Shown here: positions 52,166 through 61,748 of the stretch, one piece after another
Numbering within the stretch: the stretch's first letter is position 1
How the letters are laid out: each line of letters begins with the position of its first letter
Assembly (NCBI GenBank): GCA_902785785.1
Contig: CADAAA010000009.1
Location: forward strand, 1 to 64,000
Direction of reading: 5' to 3'
Source: an uncultured Bacteroidia bacterium
GTDB lineage: Bacteria; Bacteroidota; Bacteroidia; Bacteroidales; UBA932
Length of the DNA: 64,000 nt
Notes under the pieces: generated by a model
What the model saw: the letters and a program-made list of their open reading frames with translations, nothing else
Database searches by the model: none
What the model was told of the DNA's origin: nothing
Translations under genes and position numbers: made by a program

Positions 52166-55100
52166 TTAGAAGGTTAAGTTGACGCCGAAGAGGATATTGC
52201 GGGTATTCGGAGTATTGTATCCGACATAGGACAGACGGCTGGGGCCGGGACGGCCGGAGGCCGTGGAGCCGCCATTGGCGTTCGGTTCCGGATCGAGCCC
52301 CGTCTCGTTGAAGAAGTCGGAGAAGAGGACGATGCCGGGGTTCTGAAGGGTGCAGTACATGCGGAAGTTGGAGATGCCGACCTTCTTGAGGGCTGCCATC
52401 CTGTGCAGGCTGTAGCCGAGGGTGATGGTGCGGATCTTGACATACGAACCGTTGTACTGGGCAAGGACTGAATTCCACTTGGGGTTGTCACCGCTGAGGA
52501 TCGAACCCGGCCTCGGGTAACGGGCGTTGGTATTGCTGGGAGTCCAATAGTCCACGTCGATCTGGCCGCGGCGGCCGGTGAGCATATTCAGATAAGAGTT
52601 GCCGGTATGGAGCGAGGACAGGAGGATACCTCCGCACTGGAAAGCACCGATGACGGAGAAATCGAAATTCCTCCAGCTGACGTTGGTGTTGAAACCGCCG
52701 GCGAACTTGGGATCGGTTACGATCGGGACACGGTCGTCGGAGGAGAATGCCCTGACGGGAGCTCCGCTTTCATCATACTCGCCGTGATACTTCACCTTGA
52801 TGGTACCGATGGCGTCCTTGTATCCGGTGAGGGAGTTGAAGGTGCTGGGCTCGAGGATGTCCATATAGGGATCGCCCTCGTTCCACAGGCCGTCGTATTC
52901 GTAGTCATACAGACAGTTGAGAGGATAGCCGACGAACCAAGCCTGGCCTTCGTTGCGGTCGGAACCGTCAGCGAGGGCGATGAGTTTGTTGTGGTTGGTA
53001 TAGACGTTCAGGCCCGCGGTCCAGTTCCAGTCGCCGCTGTCGATCAGGGTGGCGTTGAGGGTGAACTCGAAGCCCTTGTTCTCGGTGGCTCCGATGTTGG
53101 CCGTGTAGGAACCTACGCCAGCGGTCGAAGGAAGGCCGAGGGAAAGGAGGATGTCATTGGTCTGAACCGAGTAGTACTCCATGGTACCGCGCAGACGGCC
53201 GCGGAGGACGGACCAGTCGATACCGAAGTTCCAGGTCTTGGAATACTCCCATCCGAGCTCGCTGTTCGGCAGGGTGGACACATAGTATCCGGTAGCATAT
53301 TTCTCGTCACCGAAGTTGTAAACGGTGGTGCTGAGCGAACCGAGGGTGGCGTACGGACTGATGGCCTGGTTGGAGGTCTCGCCGTAACCGACGCGGAGCT
53401 TCAACTCGTCGAGCCAGCCGCGGGTGTCGGCCATGAAATTCTCCTTGTGGAGGTTCCAACCGACGGAAACGGCGGGATAGGTATGCCACTGATGGCCGGG
53501 AGCCAGACGCGAGGAGGCGTCGGAACGGACGGCGACGGAAAGCATGTAGCGGTCGTCATAGGTGTACATCAGACGTCCCATGTAGGAGAGGAGTCCGTAC
53601 TGGCTATGCGAACCGCCGTTCACGGTGATGTCGGACGCCACGGCGCTTCCGATATTGTAATACTGGAAGAGCTCGTTGGGGATGTTCTTTCCGGAAAGGG
53701 ACTGGCCCTGCGAAGTGGTCTGCTCCGCGGAATAGAGTCCGACGACGTTCACGTGGTGCTTGTCGGCAAAGATGCGGTCGTAGGTAAGGAGGTTCTCGAC
53801 CGTCCAGTTGGTGGTCTGGTTGAAAGACCAGGAAGCGGAGTTGTTGGAGGTGGCGGAACCGTTGACGCCGACGCCGGTGAAGGAACCGCCCTTGGAGTTG
53901 CGATAGTTCAGACCGCCGCTCAGCTTATAGGAAAGGCCTTCGATCCAGGGGAAGCTGAACTGGACGTAACCGGTGTTGTAGGTAGAGATAGAACGGGTCT
54001 CGTTTACCCAAGTTCCGTTGGCCTGGAGCTTCTCCGCGACTTCGCGGGTAACGATGTACTGGTCGTTGTCCGAAGGCATGTTGACGCGGACCTTCAAGGA
54101 GCCGTCCTCGTTGAAAGGATTGACAATAGGGGATTTCGAGAGGACGGAATACATATCGACCTGGTTACCGTCATTGGTATTGTATCCCGTATTGGTCGTG
54201 AAACCGATGCGGAACCATTTCCCGATGCGCTGGTCCACGCTTCCAGTGAGGGAGATACGGTTGTACTCCTGGGTCGGGATGACGGCCTGGTCCTTATAAT
54301 AAGAGGTACCGAAACGGTAGTTGCCTGTACGGGTGCCTCCCGTGACGTTCAGGTCATAGTTCTGGGTGACGCCGGTACGGTAGAACATATCCTGCCAATC
54401 GGTGAACACATCGTTGGACTCGTCGAGCGAGTTGGAATAGATGTGGGCCATCTCACGCATCTGGATGTACTTGTCCTTGGGCATCATGGGATACTTGACG
54501 GCCTTCTTTATGGAAGTATATGCGTTGAAAGAGACGCGGGCGTCCTGTCCCTCCACACCCTTGTAGGTAGTGATCATGATGACGCCGTTGGCGCCGCGGG
54601 AACCGTAGATGGCGGTCGATGCTGCATCCTTGAGGATGTCGAGGCTCTTGATGTCGTTCGGGGAGATATCGGAAAGCGAACCCATGAACGGCATGCCGTC
54701 GAGGACGATCAAAGGATCGTTCGAAGCGGAGAGCGAACGCTGACCGCGGATGCGGATCTGCATGGAGGAACCCGGCTTCGAGTTGGTCTGCGTCATTTCG
54801 ACACCTGCGACACGGCCTTCGATGGCACGGGAAATGTCGTTGGCAGGGATGGCGCGGAGGGTCTCTCCACCGACTGAAGCGATGGATCCCGTCACGTCAG
54901 AACGGCGTGCTGTACCATAACCGATGACCACAGTCGCCTCCAGGGCTTCTGTATCCTCCTCAAGGATAATGTCGATCAGGCTGCGGCCGTCAACGGGCAC
55001 GGTCTGGGTACGGAAACCCAGTGAAGAAATCTCAAGAACGGCATTCCGGGGCACTGAGATGGAATATGTTCCATCTGCGCCCGTAACGACGCCCTGTGTC

Positions 55101-55252
55101 GTGTTCTGAACCTGTACGGCTGCACCGATAACCGGGTCTCCGTTCAAGTCAGCGATCGTTCCTTTAACATTGATATTCTGAGCGTTAAGCTGCAAGGATA
55201 CCAGCATGCCAAGGATAGCGAATCTGAAAATCAATCCGATTTTTGATCTCAT
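52166..55252 (-). CDS. susC: SusC-like TonB-dependent outer-membrane transporter
   Basis: A 1028-aa protein: signal peptide ending LNAQ, a carboxypeptidase-D-like/CNA beta domain (INVKGTIADLNGDPVIGAAVQV), TonB box-plug region (TGSIASVGGETLRAIPANDISRAIEGRVAGVEMTQ split over the plug, with SIYGSRGANGV-type AIYGSRGANGVIMITT), then a 22-strand barrel ending in aromatic LFGVNLTF. It imports oligosaccharides with SusD using TonB energy. It is first in the operon, driven by a consensus promoter at 55327-55358 and divergent from the regulator gene. Confidence 0.95.
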   Translation of the reverse strand: MRSKIGLIFRFAILGMLVSLQLNAQNINVKGTIADLNGDPVIGAAVQVQNTTQGVVTGADGTYSISVPRNAVLEISSLGFRTQTVPVDGRSLIDIILEEDTEALEATVVIGYGTARRSDVTGSIASVGGETLRAIPANDISRAIEGRVAGVEMTQTNSKPGSSMQIRIRGQRSLSASNDPLIVLDGMPFMGSLSDISPNDIKSLDILKDAASTAIYGSRGANGVIMITTYKGVEGQDARVSFNAYTSIKKAVKYPMMPKDKYIQMREMAHIYSNSLDESNDVFTDWQDMFYRTGVTQNYDLNVTGGTRTGNYRFGTSYYKDQAVIPTQEYNRISLTGSVDQRIGKWFRIGFTTNTGYNTNDGNQVDMYSVLSKSPIVNPFNEDGSLKVRVNMPSDNDQYIVTREVAEKLQANGTWVNETRSISTYNTGYVQFSFPWIEGLSYKLSGGLNYRNSKGGSFTGVGVNGSATSNNSASWSFNQTTNWTVENLLTYDRIFADKHHVNVVGLYSAEQTTSQGQSLSGKNIPNELFQYYNIGSAVASDITVNGGSHSQYGLLSYMGRLMYTYDDRYMLSVAVRSDASSRLAPGHQWHTYPAVSVGWNLHKENFMADTRGWLDELKLRVGYGETSNQAISPYATLGSLSTTVYNFGDEKYATGYYVSTLPNSELGWEYSKTWNFGIDWSVLRGRLRGTMEYYSVQTNDILLSLGLPSTAGVGSYTANIGATENKGFEFTLNATLIDSGDWNWTAGLNVYTNHNKLIALADGSDRNEGQAWFVGYPLNCLYDYEYDGLWNEGDPYMDILEPSTFNSLTGYKDAIGTIKVKYHGEYDESGAPVRAFSSDDRVPIVTDPKFAGGFNTNVSWRNFDFSVIGAFQCGGILLSSLHTGNSYLNMLTGRRGQIDVDYWTPSNTNARYPRPGSILSGDNPKWNSVLAQYNGSYVKIRTITLGYSLHRMAALKKVGISNFRMYCTLQNPGIVLFSDFFNETGLDPEPNANGGSTASGRPGPSRLSYVGYNTPNTRNILFGVNLTF

Positions 55253-55326
55253 AGAACTGCTGTGATTAATTATTAGTTAATGGTTGTCTGCGCCCGGGCA
55301 CGGCTGATTCCGTGAACGGGAACGGT

Positions 55327-55358
55327 CAAAGGTAAGAATATTAAACCGATAAAACAAA
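55327..55358 (-). promoter_or_regulatory. Promoter of susC-susD
   Basis: Minus-strand TTTG (55358-55355), 20-nt spacer, TACCTTTG (55334-55327). Predicted leader about 65 nt. The remaining divergent region 55359-55497 is AT-rich and probably holds the regulator site. Confidence 0.7.
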
Positions 55359-55497
55359 ATTAAAAACAAAACATTTTAAACAGCATAAGAGTCCAGAATC
55401 ACTTATCAAAAAAGAAACACCGACGTCAAAGCATCCATTTGTTTCATATTTGACAGCAATTATCAAATTTGTACTCAAGTTTTCACTATAAATGTAT

Positions 55498-55505
55498 TAG
55501 ATTTG
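55498..55505 (+). promoter_or_regulatory. -7 element of the hybrid regulator gene
   Basis: TAGATTTG matches TAnnTTTG, 27 nt before the ATG. The nearest TTTG upstream is 26 nt away, too far for a standard -33 box. Confidence 0.4.
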
Positions 55506-55532
55506 TAACCAATATAACCCACACTACGACAA

Positions 55533-58500
55533 ATGAAACTCCGCTGTCTATTAATTGCAACACTGTTTTTCTGTATTGCAGCCGGCACGAAAGCACAAAC
55601 GGCACGCCTGTACGATTCAGGGTCGGGACTGCCCAACACCCAGATCAACGACCTGTTCCAGGACAGCAGCGGTCTGTTGTGGGTAGCGACGAACAACGGA
55701 CTGTACCGGTTCGACGGGATAAACTTCATGGATTTCCACCATGACGAGTCCAATCCCAACTCCATAGGCAGTGACCTTGTTATGAAAGTATACGAAGACA
55801 GCAAGGGAGTCATCTGGATAGGCACTTCCACCGGACTTCAAGTCTTCGATCCCGAGTACAACACATTCACCGATTTCCAAATGGGAGTGAGGAATGTCTC
55901 CCGCTTTATCTTTGGGCTCACCGAAGTGCCGCTGGAGCAAGGCAGGAGCGGCATTCTCGCGTCAGCTTCCCAGTTCGGGGTTTATTTCATAGATGCGGAT
56001 ACTCACCAGACTGACTCCACGAGGCGCAGGCGGTTCACGCAGCCAGAACACTCGGTTAACCTGAACACACTTTTCGTGGACTCGAAATCCCGTATCTGGG
56101 CCGGATCCGAACTTGGCGGGATGTATGTGTACAACGCCAACGGCGACCTTCTCCTTGAGGACATGTGGAAAGGACTTGACCCTTCTCTTCCCCAGAGGAT
56201 AATTGCAACATCTTTCGCTGAGGACCGCAATTCCGGCGATATCATCATCGGGACATCCAACTATGGTATTCTTACATATAAGGAGAGCTTGGGAAGGGTA
56301 CTCCTTGCGGAGAATGCAGCTGCAAGGAGCTGCAAGGTAATGTCACTGCTTTCACCCCGGAGTTTCCAGATACCGGACCGGAGAGCGCTGCTAGTCGGGA
56401 CGGAAAACGAAGGTATAAAGCTGTATTCTCCCGGCAGCGGAGCGCTCAATCCTGTCTCTTTCCCCAATATCCCATACAAGACAGACGGTTGGAAAGTGCA
56501 CAAATTGCTCGAAGACAACCAGGGGAACCTGTGGGTTTCAGCCTATCAGACCGGACTAATGATAATCCCACAGTCCATGTTCGGATTCAGGTATTACAGT
56601 TTCAGGCCAGAAGACCGTCCAGGTGACGAAAGTTATTGCCTCACATCAGCGTGCCATGACACGGAAGGAGGATACACTTGGCTCGGAAGCGACGGCAACG
56701 GAGTATTCCGCCTTGAGAGCAACGGTAATTCAGTCAACTACAACAGCAGCAACTCCGGCTTGCCGGACGATTCGGTCATGGGTGTGGCATTCGACAAGCA
56801 CGGAACTCTTTGGGTAGCAACATACCTTGACGGCATCGTAACATACAATGCACCAGAAGGTTTCAAAAGTTTCCAGGACAATGCCAGCATCGGCTCCGAG
56901 AAGATTTACTGCCTGGTCTATGACGAGGGAAACGACCTGCTGTATGCCGGTACACACGGCAATGGCGTAGCCGTGATTGATCCCGCAACCAGGAAAGTCG
57001 TCAGGATACTGTCGGAGAGAATGAACAACTGGATCAATTCGCTGACCTTCGACAAATCCGGAACATTGTGGATAGGGACTTACAGCGGTCCCTGGTGCTA
57101 TAACCCCGAGACAGGGCAGCTCTTCAGGGCAGACCTCAAGAACCAGGCGCTTTTACGCACACGGGTGTATTCAATACAAGAAGGGAAAGAAGGGATCTTC
57201 TGGATCGGTACGGGAGAAGGACTGGCCCGTTTCGACCAAGGAAAAGGAGAAACACGGCTTTACACAGTTAACGACGGACTCTCCAGCAACATGATAAGCG
57301 GCATACTGGAAGGAGATGACGGATCCATCTGGGTATCAACGGCATACGGCCTGAACCGCATCAACCAGCAAACGGGCAGGATATCCCGTTACTACGAATA
57401 CGACGGTCTCCAGGGCAACGAATTCAGGGCGAATGCCATCTATAAGAGCGCCAGAGGGCAGCTCTTCTTCGGTGGGACCAAAGGCCTGACCGCCTTCTAC
57501 CCTCAGGTTGTCAGCCAGAAATTGCACGATGTACCACCGGTAGTCTTCACCCGACTGACGGTAGCGAACAAGGAAGTGGAGTATGACGCCACAAGCGAAG
57601 ACAACATCCTCGACAAGAACATCACCGAAGCAACCCGAATCGTCCTGCCTTTTACCGCCAATTCCTTTTCGCTCGAGTATTCCGTTCCCGAGTTCACCAA
57701 CCCGGACCGCATCCGATATGCATACCGGCTCGACCGGTTTGATGTCAACTGGACGACCGTTTCTCCCATGAGCCGCACCGCCACCTACACCAACCTTCCC
57801 GAAGGACGGTACAAAATGAGCGTCAAGGCCTATTTCGACGGAGACGAGGACAATTATTCCATCAGGGAGATCGCTATCCGCGTCCTTCCTCCCTGGTACC
57901 ACAGTTTCTGGGCTTTCCTCATCTATGGCGCTTTGCTCGCAGGAGCTGCCTTGCTGATACTATCACTCCTCAAGAAGGACCGTCTCCACAAGCAGGAGAT
58001 GAGGGAGTCCGCGATGAAGGAGACGAAGCTCCAGATGTTCACCGACATCTCCCATGAGATACGCACCCCTCTCAACCTGGTGATGGCTCCACTGCGCAAA
58101 CTCCTTGATAAAGAAGAAGATGCGGACAAGAAGGAGAGTTACGAGATGATGTACAGGAATGCATCCCAGATACTCGAACACATGAACAGGCTCGAGGAGT
58201 CCAGGCTGGCTGAGGCTGAAGAAATACCCGAATACAAGGTACCGGAAGTGACCGGTCCCGCCGAAGAGATGGAGGAAAAAGCCTTGAAGTCCAAGAAGAA
58301 CCTCATTCTCGTCGACGACAATGCCGAGATGCGCAGATATCTCAAGATGGAGCTCAGGAACCAGTTCAACATTGAGACTTGCGCAAGTGCTGAGGAGGCC
58401 TGGAAGAGAATCGTGGGCACCATCCCAGATGCCGTCGTCACCGACTTCATCACAGGCGGAGAAATGGACGGAGCCGACCTCTGCGGCAAGATCAAGCACA

Positions 58501-59093
58501 ATCCCAGCACGAATCTCGTCCCGGTACTAATCCTGTCTTCACAATGGGATGAGGAGACTCTCCGCAAGTGCACGGAGAACGGCGCCGACCGCTACCTGGT
58601 CAAGCCGGTTCCCGTAGACCTGCTGCGCACATCTATCCAGCAGGCCATTTCTACGAGGGAAGCCATAAGGAACAAGTACACCAGCGACATGTCATACGAC
58701 TATGAGGAGATCACGATCCCTTCCGCTGAAAAGATGTTCCTTCCAAAGGTAGTCGAGACCATCAAGGCCCATATCAGCGATCCGGATTTCGGCGTGGAGG
58801 AGCTGAGCCGCGAGATCGGCATGAGCCGGGTGCACATGAACAGGAAGCTCAAGGAGAGCATCAATATCTCGCCGAGCAGTTTCATCAAATCCATAAAGCT
58901 CAAGCAGGGAGCATATCTCCTTGTAAACAACAAAGTCAATATTTCCGAGGTGGCATACCGCGTCGGATTCTCCACGCACTCTTATTTTTCCAGTTCATTC
59001 AAGGAGTATTTCGGCCTGTCACCGAAGGAGTTCGTAAACAAATACTCGGTTCCGGGGCAGGAGGAGGCGCTCAATAAACTGCTTGAGATCTGA
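55533..59093 (+). CDS. Hybrid two-component regulator lacking the ATP-binding kinase domain
   Basis: An 1186-aa HTCS-type regulator. Order: signal peptide (1-21); periplasmic beta-propeller repeats (about 25-660, many LWVATNNGLYRF-like units); Y_Y_Y domain (about 705-785); transmembrane helix (about 792-813); HisKA dimerisation domain with phospho-acceptor His841 in DISHEIRTPLN; only about 30 residues of charged linker (891-921); receiver with Asp928/929, phospho-acceptor Asp971 and Lys1024; AraC helix-turn-helix domain (about 1065-1175). The HATPase_c domain that should lie between HisKA and receiver, with N, G1 and G2 boxes, is absent, in frame. Typical HTCS proteins are about 1300-1400 aa. 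It is divergent from susC-susD and upstream of the symporter-GH43 pair, so control of this xylan locus is likely. Confidence 0.9.
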   Translation: MKLRCLLIATLFFCIAAGTKAQTARLYDSGSGLPNTQINDLFQDSSGLLWVATNNGLYRFDGINFMDFHHDESNPNSIGSDLVMKVYEDSKGVIWIGTSTGLQVFDPEYNTFTDFQMGVRNVSRFIFGLTEVPLEQGRSGILASASQFGVYFIDADTHQTDSTRRRRFTQPEHSVNLNTLFVDSKSRIWAGSELGGMYVYNANGDLLLEDMWKGLDPSLPQRIIATSFAEDRNSGDIIIGTSNYGILTYKESLGRVLLAENAAARSCKVMSLLSPRSFQIPDRRALLVGTENEGIKLYSPGSGALNPVSFPNIPYKTDGWKVHKLLEDNQGNLWVSAYQTGLMIIPQSMFGFRYYSFRPEDRPGDESYCLTSACHDTEGGYTWLGSDGNGVFRLESNGNSVNYNSSNSGLPDDSVMGVAFDKHGTLWVATYLDGIVTYNAPEGFKSFQDNASIGSEKIYCLVYDEGNDLLYAGTHGNGVAVIDPATRKVVRILSERMNNWINSLTFDKSGTLWIGTYSGPWCYNPETGQLFRADLKNQALLRTRVYSIQEGKEGIFWIGTGEGLARFDQGKGETRLYTVNDGLSSNMISGILEGDDGSIWVSTAYGLNRINQQTGRISRYYEYDGLQGNEFRANAIYKSARGQLFFGGTKGLTAFYPQVVSQKLHDVPPVVFTRLTVANKEVEYDATSEDNILDKNITEATRIVLPFTANSFSLEYSVPEFTNPDRIRYAYRLDRFDVNWTTVSPMSRTATYTNLPEGRYKMSVKAYFDGDEDNYSIREIAIRVLPPWYHSFWAFLIYGALLAGAALLILSLLKKDRLHKQEMRESAMKETKLQMFTDISHEIRTPLNLVMAPLRKLLDKEEDADKKESYEMMYRNASQILEHMNRLEESRLAEAEEIPEYKVPEVTGPAEEMEEKALKSKKNLILVDDNAEMRRYLKMELRNQFNIETCASAEEAWKRIVGTIPDAVVTDFITGGEMDGADLCGKIKHNPSTNLVPVLILSSQWDEETLRKCTENGADRYLVKPVPVDLLRTSIQQAISTREAIRNKYTSDMSYDYEEITIPSAEKMFLPKVVETIKAHISDPDFGVEELSREIGMSRVHMNRKLKESINISPSSFIKSIKLKQGAYLLVNNKVNISEVAYRVGFSTHSYFSSSFKEYFGLSPKEFVNKYSVPGQEEALNKLLEI

Positions 59094-59145
59094 CTTTTTT
59101 AAAGACTTTGCGTCAAAAATTGATGTTCCATACGGAGGGTTTTCG

Positions 59146-59153
59146 TATATTTG
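59146..59153 (+). promoter_or_regulatory. -7 element of the symporter-GH43 operon
   Basis: TATATTTG, 39 nt before the ATG at 59193. No -33 TTTG at the proper distance, consistent with activator dependence. Confidence 0.5.
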
Positions 59154-59192
59154 TGGGACACGCAAACTGAAACCAATACATTAATTTCAGAT

Positions 59193-60626
59193 ATGGACGC
59201 AATCAAATCGGAAGCAAAAGGCTTCTACAAGCTCAGCTGGGCCCAGCGCATCGGATTCGGTTCCGGTGACATGGCCCAGAACCTGATCTACCAGACCATC
59301 AGCATCTGGCTGCTCTTCTTCTACACCAACGTATTCGGCCTCAAGCCAAGCGTAGCCGCCGTCATGTTCCTGATAGTCCGTCTCGTTGACGTGCTTTGGG
59401 ACCCGGTGGTCGGTACCATCGTGGACAAGCGCACCCCCAAATGGGGCAAGTACCGTTCGTGGCTTATCCTCGGCGGTATTCCGCTGGTCGGTCTCGCCAT
59501 CCTCTGCTTCTGGAACGGATTCAGCGGCTCACTTCTTTACGCCTATATCACCTATGTAGGCATGTCCATGTGCTATACGCTCGTAAATGTACCTTACGGA
59601 GCCCTCAACGCCTCCCTCACCAGGGACACAAACGAGATCACCATCCTCACTTCCACCCGCATGTTCATGGCTAACCTCGGCGCCCTCTGCGTCAAGTCCC
59701 TGCCTTTGATCATCGCCATTTTTGCTCCTAAGGTCCTTGATCCCGCAACCGGCAAGCAGACTGCTGTCTACAATACTCCCGATGCCGCAGGTGCATGGTT
59801 CATCACCATGACCATTTTCGCCCTCGCAGGCCTCGCGCTCCTTATCTTCTGCTTCACGCAGTGCAAGGAAAGGGTCGTCATGGATGAAAAGGAGTCCGCC
59901 AACGTCAAGGTCAGTGACCTCTGGATGGAGTTCGTTCGCAACAGGCCCCTCCGCATCGTGGCGTTCTTCTTCATCACCGCATTTGCGATGATGTCCGTCA
60001 GCAATGCCGCTGATGCCTATTTCATGACCTTCAACGTGGGTGCGACGCCGCTCCTCACCACCCTCTTCATGTGGCTCGGCACCATCCCTGCGTTCATCTT
60101 CATGCCCCTTGTCCCCGCTATCAAGCGCAAGATCGGCAAGAAGGGCATGTTCTACCTCTTCCTCGGCATTGCCATCGTCGGTATGATCATGATGTACACA
60201 TTCGTGTCCATCCCCGCCCTCAAGACCAACTTCTTCCTGCTCTGCCTGGCACAGTTCGTCAAGTCCACCGGTATCATCACAGCCACCGGCTACATGTGGG
60301 CCCTAGTCCCTGAGGTCATCTCCTACGGCGAATACACCACCGGCAAGCGCATCTCCGGCATCGTCAACGCCCTTACCGGCATCTTCTTCAAGGCCGGCAT
60401 GGCGCTTGGCGGAGTCGTTCCCGGACTCGTCCTCGCATGGGTGGGCTTCAACGCCGACGCCGTCAAGCAGACCCCGCTTGCTGAGCAGGGTATCCTCTGG
60501 CTGGTCTGCGTGATCCCCGCCATCCTCCTCCTCCTCGCCATCTGGATCATCAGCAAGTACGAGCTCTCCGACGAGCGCATGGACGAGATCAACACCGCGA
60601 TCGAGGCAAAGCACCTCGCAGAATAA
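59193..60626 (+). CDS. GPH-family sugar:cation symporter (xyloside transporter candidate)
   Basis: A 477-aa inner-membrane carrier with about 12 transmembrane helices. I start at MDAIKSEAKGFYKLSWAQRIGFGSGDMAQNL (59193); the 14 codons above follow the promoter box. GPH signatures: GFGSGDMAQNLIYQ near the N-terminus, RLVDVLWDPVVGTIVDKRTPKWGKYRSWLILGGIP (helix 2-3 loop), and LVNVPYGALNASLTRDTNE. Relatives such as XynP/XylP carry xylosides, melibiose or glucuronides with Na+ or H+. The next gene, 24 nt on, is a cytoplasmic GH43, which fits import of short xylo-oligosaccharides. Confidence 0.9.
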   Translation: MDAIKSEAKGFYKLSWAQRIGFGSGDMAQNLIYQTISIWLLFFYTNVFGLKPSVAAVMFLIVRLVDVLWDPVVGTIVDKRTPKWGKYRSWLILGGIPLVGLAILCFWNGFSGSLLYAYITYVGMSMCYTLVNVPYGALNASLTRDTNEITILTSTRMFMANLGALCVKSLPLIIAIFAPKVLDPATGKQTAVYNTPDAAGAWFITMTIFALAGLALLIFCFTQCKERVVMDEKESANVKVSDLWMEFVRNRPLRIVAFFFITAFAMMSVSNAADAYFMTFNVGATPLLTTLFMWLGTIPAFIFMPLVPAIKRKIGKKGMFYLFLGIAIVGMIMMYTFVSIPALKTNFFLLCLAQFVKSTGIITATGYMWALVPEVISYGEYTTGKRISGIVNALTGIFFKAGMALGGVVPGLVLAWVGFNADAVKQTPLAEQGILWLVCVIPAILLLLAIWIISKYELSDERMDEINTAIEAKHLAE

Positions 60627-60650
60627 CAAACCACATAAACACAACAAGTT

Positions 60651-61646
60651 ATGGCAGATAAAGTCAAGAAAAGATACCTCCTTCCCGGAGACTACATGGC
60701 AGACCCGTCGGTGCATGTGTTCGACGGCAAGCTCTACATCTATCCCTCACACGACTGGGAGTCCGCAGCTCCGGACGATGATTTCGGCAGCGAGTATGAC
60801 ATGAAGGACTACCACGTCCTCTCGCTCGAAGGTGACGATCCCATGACCTCCCCTATCAAGGACTGGGGCAACGTGCTCGACATCAAGGATATCCCCTGGG
60901 CACGCCGCCAGCTATGGGACAACGAAGTCGTGAAGGGTCGCGACGGCCGCTTCTACATGTATTTCCCCGCCAAGGACAAGACCGACATATTCCGCTGCGG
61001 AGTTGCAGTCTCCGACTCCCCTACCGGACCGTTCAAGGCCATGCCGGACCCGATCCGCGGCAGCTACTCGATCGACTATGCCATCCTGCACGATGACGAC
61101 GACGAGTACTATATGTATTTCGGAGGCATCTGGGGCGGACAGCTCCAGCGCTACGAGGACAACCTCGCCAAGGACTGCGGTACCTCCTACCCTGCGGACA
61201 ATGAGCCCGCTATCCCCGGACGCGTCGTGAAGCTGGCGAAAGACATGATGCAGTTTGCCGAGGATCCCAAGCCGGTGGTCCTTCTCGACGAGGACGGCAA
61301 GCCGATCACCGTCGCCGACAACGACCGCCGCTTCTTCGAGGCCAGCTGGATGCACAAGTACAAGGGCAAATACTATTTCAGCTATTCCACCGGAGATACG
61401 CACAAGCTCTGCTATGCCATCGGTGACAATCCTTACGGACCGTTCACCTACAAGGGCGTGATCCTTACCCCGGTATTCGGATGGACCACCCACCATTCCA
61501 TAGTTGAGTTCAATGGCAAATGGTGGCTCTTCCACCACGACAGCGTACCGTCAAAGGGCATCAACCGTCTCCGCAGCCTGAAAGTCTGCGAGTTGAAATA
61601 CAACGAAGACGGTACGATACGTACCATCGAAGGTCTTGACGAATAG
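60651..61646 (+). CDS. Cytoplasmic glycoside hydrolase family 43 (beta-xylosidase/arabinofuranosidase)
   Basis: A 331-aa five-bladed propeller enzyme without signal peptide. The three GH43 acidic residues are visible: Asp18 in YMADPSVHVFDG (base), Asp142 in SYSIDYAILHD (pKa modulator) and Glu230 in RRFFEASWMHKYKGKYYFSYS (acid). Further family strands are AVSDSPTGPFKAM and GWTTHHSIVEFNGKWWLFHHD. It lacks the C-terminal beta-sandwich of the larger GH43 xylosidases. It probably splits imported xylo-oligosaccharides to xylose for XylA. It ends the symporter operon before a strong terminator. Confidence 0.9.
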   Translation: MADKVKKRYLLPGDYMADPSVHVFDGKLYIYPSHDWESAAPDDDFGSEYDMKDYHVLSLEGDDPMTSPIKDWGNVLDIKDIPWARRQLWDNEVVKGRDGRFYMYFPAKDKTDIFRCGVAVSDSPTGPFKAMPDPIRGSYSIDYAILHDDDDEYYMYFGGIWGGQLQRYEDNLAKDCGTSYPADNEPAIPGRVVKLAKDMMQFAEDPKPVVLLDEDGKPITVADNDRRFFEASWMHKYKGKYYFSYSTGDTHKLCYAIGDNPYGPFTYKGVILTPVFGWTTHHSIVEFNGKWWLFHHDSVPSKGINRLRSLKVCELKYNEDGTIRTIEGLDE

Positions 61647-61665
61647 CTGGTTGACATAATGTTTG

Positions 61666-61695
61666 AAGGACGGTCCCGCGACCGTCCTTTTATTT
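61666..61695 (+). terminator. Terminator of the symporter-GH43 operon
   Basis: Perfect 10-bp arms AAGGACGGTC / GACCGTCCTT with CCGC loop, then TTATTTTT. Confidence 0.9.
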
Positions 61696-61715
61696 TTAAA
61701 ATAATTGAAAATAGT

Positions 61716-61723
61716 TATATTTG
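61716..61723 (+). promoter_or_regulatory. -7 element of the M16 peptidase gene
   Basis: TATATTTG, 25 nt before the ATG, with a TTTT at about 19 nt upstream as a possible weak -33 box. Confidence 0.55.
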
Positions 61724-61748
61724 CACTCGTCCAGAATAACAAGACAAT

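Noticed and set aside
52607-54877. A 756-codon plus-strand frame antisense to susC
   Set aside because: SusC is complete and conserved on the minus strand; the antisense product has only low-complexity Val/Gly/Asp composition.
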